Origin: Gallionellaceae bacterium
GTDB lineage: Bacteria; Pseudomonadota; Gammaproteobacteria; Burkholderiales; Gallionellaceae
Length of the DNA: 10,731 nucleotides
Direction of reading: 5' to 3'
Assembly: GCA_030690855.1 (NCBI GenBank)
Contig: JAUYFR010000138.1
Location: 1 to 10,731, forward strand
Positions 1 through 5,789 of the stretch are shown here, in pieces. How positions within the stretch are numbered: position 1 is the first letter of the stretch; each line of letters opens with the position of its first letter. Made by a program: the position numbers and the translations under genes. Under the pieces are notes generated by a model, which was not told where the DNA came from, did not search any database, and saw nothing but the letters and a program-made list of their open reading frames with translations.

Positions 1-1
1 G

Positions 2-271
2 AGCTGGTTATCACCCGGTGAAACCGTGCCCGAATTTGAAGGTCCGATGGACGCGCTTAAAGTTGGTCAGATCAGCGGCTTGGTGCAATCAGGCTTTGGT
101 TGGCATTTAATTCAAGTGCTTGAGCGTCGTAACACCGATGTCAGCGCTGAGCAAAGGAAGCAGCAAGCGCGCAACGCTATTCGCACTTTCCGCTCCGACG
201 AAGTTTTTCAGGATTGGTTACGCCAACTGCGCGATCGCGCATTTATTGAATATCGCACGCCGAAAAAATAA
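2..271 (+). CDS. surA: SurA, periplasmic peptidyl-prolyl isomerase/chaperone (3' end only)
   Basis: The gene enters from the left edge already open in frame, so only about the last 89 residues are present. SurA is a periplasmic chaperone that escorts unfolded outer-membrane proteins to the BAM complex. The visible part holds the end of the last parvulin (PpiC-type) domain: the GWLSPGE-like opening (here SWLSPGETVPEFE) and the hallmark GFGWHLIQVLERR at about residues 34-46 of the fragment. The C-terminal helix follows, with DWLRQLRDRAFIEYR near the end, as in betaproteobacterial SurA. The stop TAA at 269-271 shares its last base with the pdxA start, so the two are probably translationally coupled. 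The surA-pdxA-rsmA order is the classical proteobacterial one. Identification is strong despite truncation by the window. Confidence 0.93.
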   Translation, partial: SWLSPGETVPEFEGPMDALKVGQISGLVQSGFGWHLIQVLERRNTDVSAEQRKQQARNAIRTFRSDEVFQDWLRQLRDRAFIEYRTPKK

Positions 272-1242
272 TGAGCGCTCCACTTGTTGTCACCTCGGGC
301 GAACCGGCAGGGGTTGGTCCTGATCTGTGTTTACAACTGGCGCAACATGATTTACCACTCGTGGTAATTGGTGATCAAGGGCTTTTGCAGCACCGCGCTA
401 AGCAACTCAATTTAGACATAGCCTTCCATTTCTACAGCACAGCAACGCCTTGGATGGTGGGGAAGCTGAGTGTCTTGCACGTTCCACTCAAACAGCCAGC
501 GCAAACCGGCAAACTCAACTCCGCTAATGCTTTGTATGTGTTGGAAACATTGCATCGTGCGGTGCAAGGCTGTCAGTCGGGTGAGTTTTCTGGCATGGTC
601 ACCGCGCCAGTACACAAGGGCATCATTAACGATGCTGGCATTCCCTTTACGGGCCACACTGAATTTTTGGCTGAGCTAACACAAACGCCACAAGTGGTGA
701 TGATGCTCGCTGGTGGTGGTATGCGCGTTGCGCTGGCGACGACACACCTACCACTACGCGAAGTGGCCGATGCCATCACCGCACCTTTGTTGGAAGAGGT
801 GCTGCGCATTTTGCAACGTGATTTGCAGCAGCGTTTCGGTATGCCCAAACCACGTATTTTTGTGGCTGGTTTGAATCCCCATGCGGGTGAAGGCGGACAT
901 CTGGGGCGCGAGGAAATTGACGTGATGATTCCTGTGCTAAACAAATTACGCGCTGAAGGGATGAATGTCAGCGAACCACTTCCTGCCGATACCTTATTCG
1001 CTGCACACCGCTTGCGTGACTGTGATGCCGTGCTCACGATGTATCACGATCAAGGTTTGCCAGTGTTGAAACACGCGAGCTTTGGTGGGGGCGTGAACAT
1101 CACCCTTGGCCTACCGATCATTCGCACTTCGGTCGATCACGGTACAGCTTTGGATCTGGCAGGCACGGGCAAAGCGGACGTGGGGAGTTTATTGGAGGCA
1201 ATCAAAATGGCTCAGCAAATGGTGCATCATGAACGGGCATAA
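271..1242 (+). CDS. pdxA: 4-hydroxythreonine-4-phosphate dehydrogenase PdxA
   Basis: PdxA oxidises 4-phosphohydroxy-L-threonine with NAD(P); the product decarboxylates spontaneously and PdxJ then condenses it into pyridoxine 5'-phosphate, in the DXP-dependent vitamin B6 pathway in the cytoplasm. At 323 residues it has normal family length. Visible landmarks are the N-terminal SGEPAGVGPDL (9-19), TGHTEFL (127-133) and the three metal-ligand histidines: H159 in TTHLPL, H204 in NPHAGEGG and H259 in YHDQG. These are spaced as in the E. coli enzyme. The glycine-rich stretch FGGGVNITLGLPIIRTSVDHGTA (271-293) is also intact. The ATG at 271 overlaps the surA stop in TAATG and lacks a strong Shine-Dalgarno sequence, which fits coupled translation. 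No active-site defect is seen. Confidence 0.97.
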   Translation: MSAPLVVTSGEPAGVGPDLCLQLAQHDLPLVVIGDQGLLQHRAKQLNLDIAFHFYSTATPWMVGKLSVLHVPLKQPAQTGKLNSANALYVLETLHRAVQGCQSGEFSGMVTAPVHKGIINDAGIPFTGHTEFLAELTQTPQVVMMLAGGGMRVALATTHLPLREVADAITAPLLEEVLRILQRDLQQRFGMPKPRIFVAGLNPHAGEGGHLGREEIDVMIPVLNKLRAEGMNVSEPLPADTLFAAHRLRDCDAVLTMYHDQGLPVLKHASFGGGVNITLGLPIIRTSVDHGTALDLAGTGKADVGSLLEAIKMAQQMVHHERA

Positions 1243-1248
1243 ACTCAA

Positions 1249-1335
1249 ATGAACGATAAAACCGTACTTTTTAGTTCCGGCATCACACGCTACGCGTATG
1301 AGTCTGCACTGAAACGTTTTTTTGGAATCCTTTAA
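1249..1335 (+). CDS. Possible 28-codon small ORF between pdxA and rsmA (unproven)
   Basis: The 92-base gap between pdxA and rsmA is almost filled by an ATG-initiated frame of 28 codons. The product would begin MNDKTVLFSSG and end ALKRFFGIL. It starts six bases after the pdxA stop, and its TAA at 1333-1335 overlaps the rsmA ATG in TAATG, the same junction type as surA/pdxA. I recognise no family, membrane segment or motif. No good Shine-Dalgarno lies at the usual distance from its ATG (a GGG at 1235-1237 is rather far). It could be a leader that couples rsmA translation to pdxA, a decayed remnant, or chance. A frame this short open by accident is not rare, so confidence is low. Confidence 0.2.
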   Translation: MNDKTVLFSSGITRYAYESALKRFFGIL

Positions 1336-2117
1336 TGAGCCATCAGGCAAAAAAACGTTTTGGCCAAAACTTCCTAGTCGATCAGCAGATCATCGGCGAC
1401 ATCGTGCGCGCCATCCGCCCAGAAGCCAATGACAATATGGTGGAAATTGGCCCCGGCTTGGGCGCGTTAACACGCCCTTTGCTCAAACAGTTAAACCAAC
1501 TGCACGTGGTGGAGATCGACCGCGACATCATTGCGCGACTTAAAACTGACTACCCGCAAGACAAGCTCATCATTCACGAGGGTGATGCGCTGAAGTTTGA
1601 TCTTGCCCAACTGCCCAGCCCGCTACGCATCGTGGGCAACTTGCCCTACAACATTTCTTCACCGCTGTTATTTCATTTTTCCGATTACGCCACGCACATT
1701 ACCGACATGCACTTCATGTTGCAAAATGAGGTGGTCGAACGCATGGTGGCCGAGCCTTCCACGCCAGCATACGGACGACTATCCGTGATGTTGCAGTATC
1801 GTTTTTACATGGAAAAGCTACTCGACGTGCCACCGGAATCGTTTCGCCCTGCGCCTAAGGTCCACTCCGCTATTGTGCGTATGATTCCGCTGCCGCAAAA
1901 AGAAATTGTGGTGCAAAACGAGAAGATTTATTCAGCCGTCGTGGGCGCAGCTTTTGGCCAGCGCCGTAAGACACTGCGCAACACCTTGCGCCCGCTACTG
2001 TCAGAGGAGGCACTTGCGCAGCTCGGCATTGACACTCAATTGCGCGCTGAAAATTTAAGTTTTATGGACTTCGCAAAAATCGCCAACTGGCTTAGCTCTC
2101 AGCCAATCAATCCGTAA
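1335..2117 (+). CDS. rsmA: 16S rRNA (adenine(1518)/adenine(1519)-N6)-dimethyltransferase RsmA/KsgA
   Basis: RsmA uses S-adenosylmethionine to dimethylate two adjacent adenines in the 3'-terminal helix of 16S rRNA, a late checkpoint in 30S subunit assembly; its loss gives kasugamycin resistance. The 260-residue length is typical. Visible motifs are KKRFGQNFL (6-14), SAM motif I VEIGPGLGALT (36-46), the acidic ribose-binding VVEIDRD (58-64), GDAL (83-86), the catalytic motif IV NLPYNISSP (102-110), RPAPKVHSAIV (171-181) in the C-terminal domain and FGQRRKTLRNTL (207-218). A GGA at 1324-1326 sits 8 bases before the ATG and may serve as ribosome binding site. It lies downstream of pdxA as in enterobacteria, but apaG and apaH do not follow; an inverted repeat and a new unit do. 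Confidence 0.97.
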   Translation: MSHQAKKRFGQNFLVDQQIIGDIVRAIRPEANDNMVEIGPGLGALTRPLLKQLNQLHVVEIDRDIIARLKTDYPQDKLIIHEGDALKFDLAQLPSPLRIVGNLPYNISSPLLFHFSDYATHITDMHFMLQNEVVERMVAEPSTPAYGRLSVMLQYRFYMEKLLDVPPESFRPAPKVHSAIVRMIPLPQKEIVVQNEKIYSAVVGAAFGQRRKTLRNTLRPLLSEEALAQLGIDTQLRAENLSFMDFAKIANWLSSQPINP

Positions 2118-2154
2118 AACGCACGCTGATTTACCTAGATTGTCCATTCGCATT

Positions 2155-2231
2155 AAACCCCCTCTAACCTCCCCTTATCAGGGGAGAACAGACCCGCTCC
2201 TCCCCTGATAAGGGGAGGTTGGGAGGGGTTT
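2155..2231. repeat. Long imperfect inverted repeat (REP/MITE-like hairpin) between rsmA and thiD
   Basis: Two 31-base arms (2155-2185 and 2201-2231) are reverse complements except for three positions near the outer ends, with a 15-base loop. Each arm also contains its own small palindrome: CCCCTTATCAGGGG in the left arm and CCCCTGATAAGGGG in the right. The DNA or RNA could therefore form one tall hairpin or two short ones. It begins 37 bases after the rsmA stop and lies between two plus-strand units. It could stop or attenuate transcription, but no T-run follows, so it is not a canonical intrinsic terminator. The CCTCCCCT...AGGGGAGG style resembles dispersed palindromic repeats common in environmental proteobacteria. 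Copy number cannot be judged from one window. Confidence 0.8.
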
Positions 2232-2271
2232 GAAGCTGTAAAACTCCCTAATGAACTATTTTGGTTTAAGT

Positions 2272-2277
2272 TAGAAT
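2272..2277 (+). promoter_or_regulatory. Candidate -10 box (TAGAAT) for the thiD unit
   Basis: TAGAAT matches the sigma-70 -10 consensus at five of six positions and lies 35 bases upstream of the thiD start, after the inverted repeat that ends the previous unit. I see no convincing -35 at 16-18 bases upstream and no extended -10. The position is sensible for an operon promoter, but the evidence is weak. No TPP riboswitch core is visible between this point and the gene. Confidence 0.25.
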
Positions 2278-2312
2278 CACGCCCTGATTATTAACTGTAT
2301 TTTTTCTGCCCT

Positions 2313-3152
2313 ATGTCTGATATTCCACCCATTGTGATGACTTTTTCGGCGACCGACCCCAGTGGCGGCGCGGGCATGCAGGCTGATATTTTGACCATTG
2401 CCAGCATGGGTTGCCATCCGCTATCCGTAGTGACTGCTATTACCGTGCAAGACACTATGGGCGTGGACGACGTGCAACCGATGGATGCCGAATGGGTGGT
2501 TGATCAGGCCCGCACCGTGTTGGAAGACATGCCGGTAGCCGCATTTAAAATTGGCCTCATCGGTAGCGTTGAAAATATTGCCGCCATTGCCGAAATTATT
2601 TCTGATTACCCCGATGTGCCGTTAATTTTGGATCCCGTTCTGGCGTCTGGTCGCGGTGATGAGCTAGCCAATGAAGATATGTTGGCCGCCATGCGCGAAT
2701 TACTGTTGCCGCAAACCACCATCTTGACTCCGAACAGCATCGTAGCGCGTCGCTTAATTCAAGATGAAGTTAACGAGCAAGATGACCCCAGTTTGGTGGA
2801 GTGCGCCAAGCGCATCATTCAACTTGGTTGCGAATACGTGCTAATTACTGGCACGCATGAACACACACCCAAAGTGATTAACTCGCTGTACGGTGAACGT
2901 GGCTTAGTGCGTAGCGATAACTGGCCGCGCTTGCCGGGCATTTATCATGGTTCCGGTTGCACCTTGGCTTCGGCGATTGCAGCCTTGTTGGCGAACGGTT
3001 TGCCGATGGAAGAGGCTATTCGCGAAGCCCAAGAGTTCACTTGGGAAGCGCTGAAATATGGCTTTCGCCCCGGCATGGGACAGCACATTCCAGACCGCCT
3101 ATTTTGGGCGCGCGACGAAGACGAAGAGGATGCACCTGAAACCCGCCATTAG
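2313..3152 (+). CDS. thiD: Hydroxymethylpyrimidine/phosphomethylpyrimidine kinase ThiD
   Basis: ThiD phosphorylates 4-amino-5-hydroxymethyl-2-methylpyrimidine twice, giving HMP-PP, the pyrimidine half that ThiE joins to the thiazole. It belongs to the ribokinase-like fold. Landmarks in the 279 residues are SATDPSGGAGMQAD (12-25) for substrate and phosphate binding, DPVLASGRG (107-115), TPNS (139-142) and the anion-hole motif GSGCTLAS (213-220) with the expected cysteine at 216. The usual glutamate in the TPNxxEA motif appears to be valine (V144), a small oddity. The C-terminus ends in a very acidic tail (DEDEEDAPE, 268-276). The Shine-Dalgarno is poor; the ATG at 2313 is chosen because the N-terminus aligns with the family start. 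It heads a thiD-thiE-hemL block. Confidence 0.95.
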   Translation: MSDIPPIVMTFSATDPSGGAGMQADILTIASMGCHPLSVVTAITVQDTMGVDDVQPMDAEWVVDQARTVLEDMPVAAFKIGLIGSVENIAAIAEIISDYPDVPLILDPVLASGRGDELANEDMLAAMRELLLPQTTILTPNSIVARRLIQDEVNEQDDPSLVECAKRIIQLGCEYVLITGTHEHTPKVINSLYGERGLVRSDNWPRLPGIYHGSGCTLASAIAALLANGLPMEEAIREAQEFTWEALKYGFRPGMGQHIPDRLFWARDEDEEDAPETRH

Positions 3153-3191
3153 AGGCAGGGTTCATTTTGGCAACAATTAAATCTCTGAGTC

Positions 3192-3827
3192 ATGGCTAAA
3201 AAACTTATAAAAGGTCTCTATGCCATCACGCCAAACGAACTAGATACGGCGGAACTCATTCGCAAGACTCGGTTAGCACTTCAAGGTGACGCCACTGTTT
3301 TGCAATACCGCAACAAGCTAGCCAACGCTGATTTGCAACTGGCACAAGCAACTGCGCTACGGCAGCTCACTCGCGAATTTGCGAGTACCTTTATTGTTAA
3401 TGACAACGTGCAATTGGCCGCGCAAGTTGATGCGGATGGAGTGCATTTGGGCGGAGAAGACGGCAGCATCGAAATGGCTCGTCAGTTATTGGGTGCTGAA
3501 AAAATCATCGGCGTATCTTGCTATAATCGCGCGCCCCTTGCTTTGGCTAAAAATTCGCAACTCATTGATTATATTGCGTTTGGTGCATTTTTTTCTTCTT
3601 CAACCAAGCCTGACGCCGCTCAAGCAGAGCTCGATTTATTGCATTGGGCCAAGCAAAATATAAGTATTCCTGTCGTTGCCATTGGCGGCATTACTTTACA
3701 AAATGCGCCGCTCTTAATTAATGCGGGCGCTGATGCACTGGCGGTTATTTCAGCCGTATTTGATGCCGAAGATATTCAAGTTACGGCGCAACAATTTTCA
3801 ACACTTTTTAAACAAGGTTTAGCATGA
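3192..3827 (+). CDS. thiE: Thiamine-phosphate synthase ThiE
   Basis: ThiE condenses HMP-PP (made by the upstream ThiD) with thiazole phosphate, releasing pyrophosphate, to form thiamine phosphate. It is a TIM barrel of 211 residues, the normal length. Visible elements are LYAITP (9-14), LQYRNK (37-42) with the pyrophosphate-binding lysine, FIVND (67-71) and GVHLGGED (83-90) carrying the Mg-binding aspartates, the TKP loop (138-140), and the phosphate-binding strands VVAIGGI (161-167) and ISAVF (186-190). Its TGA overlaps the hemL ATG by four bases (ATGA), so the pair is very likely co-translated. It starts 39 bases after thiD with only a weak ribosome binding site. Other thiamine genes (thiC, thiG, thiS, thiO) are not in this window. 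Confidence 0.95.
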   Translation: MAKKLIKGLYAITPNELDTAELIRKTRLALQGDATVLQYRNKLANADLQLAQATALRQLTREFASTFIVNDNVQLAAQVDADGVHLGGEDGSIEMARQLLGAEKIIGVSCYNRAPLALAKNSQLIDYIAFGAFFSSSTKPDAAQAELDLLHWAKQNISIPVVAIGGITLQNAPLLINAGADALAVISAVFDAEDIQVTAQQFSTLFKQGLA

Positions 3828-5107
3828 CATCTCATAACCAAGAACTTTTCGATCAGTCCCAAAAAATTATTCCTGGTGGAGTTAACTCACCCGTGCGCGC
3901 CTTTCGTTCGGTTGGTGGCACGCCGCTCTTTTTCAAGCGCGGCCAAGGCGCTTATGTGTGGGATGCCGATGATAAAAAATATACCGACTACGTAGGCTCT
4001 TGGGGGCCGATGATTGTGGGGCATTGTCATCCGCAGGTGGTTAAAGCCGTGCAAGATGCCGCAGCCCAAGGTTTAGGGTTCGGCGCACCCACTGCCAGCG
4101 AATTAGAAATGGCTGAACTACTGTGCAAACTGTTGCCAAGCTTAGAAATGGTGCGTTTGGTTAGCTCTGGCACGGAAGCCACCATGACGGCGATTCGCCT
4201 AGCGCGAGGTTTTACTGGCCGCTCACGTATCATCAAATTTGAAGGTTGCTACCACGGCCATTCAGATGGCTTGTTGGTTAAGGCAGGCTCAGGCGCACTC
4301 ACTTTTGGCCAACCTAGCTCTTCGGGCGTGCCTGCGGAAATCGCAGCACTCACCACGGTGTTGGATTACAACGATGCAGTAGGTCTAGAAAAATGTTTTG
4401 CGGAGATGGGTAAAGAGATCGCGGCGGTGATCGTTGAACCTGTTGCGGGCAACATGAATTTGATCACGCCGAAACGCGAATTTCTCGACGCGATGCGCAA
4501 CCTTTGCACCAAGCATGGCGCGGTGCTAATTCTTGATGAAGTGATGACTGGCTTTCGCGTCAGTTTGCAAGGCGCACAAGGTTTCTACGGCATCAAGCCT
4601 GACTTGGTGACACTGGGTAAAGTCATGGGTGGCGGTTTGCCTGCCGCTGCTTTTGGTGGTCGCCGCGACATCATGAATTGCCTCGCCCCTCTCGGTGCTG
4701 TTTACCAAGCGGGTACGCTGTCAGGTAATCCAGTTGCCGTTGCCGCAGGCTTAACGACGCTGAAGTTAGTACAAGCTCCAGGGTTTTACGAAAATCTAAC
4801 TAAGCTCGCCAAGCAACTCACCGAAGGCGTGAGCGCTGCGGCTAAAAAACATGGCGTACCGTTCTGCGCGCAATCGGTCGGCGGCATGTTTGGCATGTAT
4901 TTCAGTAAGTCATTACCAACCAGCTACGCCGAAGTGATGGCTTGCGACAAAGAAGCATTTAACCGTTTCTTCCACGCCATGATCGATGCCGGCCATTACC
5001 TAGCCCCATCCGCTTTTGAGGCGGGCTTTGTTTCTGCTGCGCACACCGAAGCCGACATCGCGGCAACGGTTGCGGCGGCCGATAAGATTTTCGCGGCTTG
5101 GAAATGA
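3824..5107 (+). CDS. hemL: Glutamate-1-semialdehyde 2,1-aminomutase HemL
   Basis: HemL converts glutamate-1-semialdehyde to 5-aminolevulinate, the last step of the C5 route to heme, using PLP or PMP. The 427-residue protein is full length and intact. Landmarks are PGGVNSPVRAF (17-27), SSGTEATMTAIRLAR (114-128), YHGHSDG (143-149), LDEVMTGFR (237-245) with D238 contacting the PLP ring nitrogen, the Schiff-base lysine K266 in TLGKVMGGGLP, and QAGTLSGNP (295-303). An AAGG at 3814-3817 sits six bases before the ATG, a good ribosome binding site inside thiE. The 4-base overlap with thiE indicates one transcript. A thiE-hemL neighbourhood is familiar in betaproteobacteria. Its PLP need gives a loose link with pdxA upstream. 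Confidence 0.97.
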   Translation: MTSHNQELFDQSQKIIPGGVNSPVRAFRSVGGTPLFFKRGQGAYVWDADDKKYTDYVGSWGPMIVGHCHPQVVKAVQDAAAQGLGFGAPTASELEMAELLCKLLPSLEMVRLVSSGTEATMTAIRLARGFTGRSRIIKFEGCYHGHSDGLLVKAGSGALTFGQPSSSGVPAEIAALTTVLDYNDAVGLEKCFAEMGKEIAAVIVEPVAGNMNLITPKREFLDAMRNLCTKHGAVLILDEVMTGFRVSLQGAQGFYGIKPDLVTLGKVMGGGLPAAAFGGRRDIMNCLAPLGAVYQAGTLSGNPVAVAAGLTTLKLVQAPGFYENLTKLAKQLTEGVSAAAKKHGVPFCAQSVGGMFGMYFSKSLPTSYAEVMACDKEAFNRFFHAMIDAGHYLAPSAFEAGFVSAAHTEADIAATVAAADKIFAAWK

Positions 5108-5141
5108 GCGTCCGAGAAATGAATTTATTGGTGCGCTCATA

Positions 5142-5750
5142 ATGGGATTGTTTTCGCAAGCAGCATTCTTCACCACCGTCAACCACATGAAAGATTTGCC
5201 GCTGCATGGCGGCAAAGAAGTGGCATTTGTCGGGCGCTCTAACGCGGGCAAATCGAGCGCGATCAATACGCTGGCCAATCATGTGCGTCTCGCTTACACC
5301 AGTAAAACGCCGGGCCGTACCCAACACCTCAATTATTTCTCATTGGGCAATAACAGTTTTCTGGTGGATTTGCCCGGCTATGGCTATGCCAAAGTGCCAC
5401 CTGATGTGCAGCGCCACTGGGAAGCGCTACTGAGTCAGTATTTGCAAACCCGCGAAGCTTTGTGCGGCCTTGTGGTAATTATGGATTCGCGCCACCCGCT
5501 TAGGCCGTTAGATGAGCAAATGCTGGCTTGGTTTTCTGAGACGGGCAAACCTGTTCATATTCTGCTGACCAAATCGGACAAACTCAGCCGCCAAGACGCC
5601 ACCAAAACGCTACGTGAAGTGCAGGCTTACTTGAAAGAAAACTTCTCGTTTTGTTCGGTGCAACTTTTTTCTAGTCTGAAAAAACAAGGCATGGAAGAAG
5701 CCGAGGCAGTGATCGCGTCGTGGTTAAAGCAAGACGAAGATCAAGTCTAA
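5142..5750 (+). CDS. engB: Ribosome biogenesis GTP-binding protein EngB (YihA/YsxC)
   Basis: EngB is an essential TRAFAC-class GTPase that assists late assembly of the 50S subunit. The 202-residue product has all G motifs: G1 GRSNAGKS (31-38), G2 region KTPGRTQ (55-61), G3 DLPGYGYAKV (76-85), G4 TKSD (143-146) and G5 SSLKKQG (177-183). The frame is open back to 5016, but that would overlap hemL by about 90 bases and add 42 arginine-rich residues foreign to the family. The ATG at 5142 gives the canonical MGLFSQAAFFTTVNHMKDLP start. A weak GGTG at 5130-5133 precedes it. The gene begins 34 bases after hemL, so it probably sits in the same transcript. It faces the histidine kinase gene tail to tail. 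Confidence 0.95.
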   Translation: MGLFSQAAFFTTVNHMKDLPLHGGKEVAFVGRSNAGKSSAINTLANHVRLAYTSKTPGRTQHLNYFSLGNNSFLVDLPGYGYAKVPPDVQRHWEALLSQYLQTREALCGLVVIMDSRHPLRPLDEQMLAWFSETGKPVHILLTKSDKLSRQDATKTLREVQAYLKENFSFCSVQLFSSLKKQGMEEAEAVIASWLKQDEDQV

Positions 5751-5751
5751 A

Positions 5752-5766
5752 TCTGTGACTAACAGA
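5752..5766. terminator. Weak dyad in the 39-base convergent gap engB/kinase
   Basis: TCTGT and ACAGA form a five-base-pair stem around a GACTA loop just after the engB stop, in the short gap between convergent genes. There is no T-run and the stem is AT-rich, so it is at best a weak terminator. No better termination signal is visible in the gap, so transcripts from the two sides may overlap. Confidence 0.2.
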
Positions 5767-5789
5767 GGTTATAGGTTTAACTTGAAGCG

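Noticed and set aside
573..1037. 154-codon antisense frame inside pdxA
   Set aside because: It is rich in serine, arginine and proline, has no recognisable motif, and mirrors the codon use of the well-supported pdxA frame.
2155..2231. CRISPR repeat or array
   Set aside because: Only two inverted arms occur, with no regularly spaced direct repeats or spacers anywhere in the window.
2232..2312. Possible TPP riboswitch before thiD
   Set aside because: The conserved CTGAGA and the second conserved core are not present in the leader. The CTGAG just before thiE stands alone without the rest of the aptamer.
5016..5141. Upstream extension of engB
   Set aside because: It would overlap hemL by about 90 bases and add 42 arginine-rich residues absent from the family; the ATG at 5142 gives the usual EngB N-terminus.
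4959..5327. 122-codon minus-strand frame across hemL/engB
   Set aside because: It is a shadow of two confidently identified genes and shows no domain.
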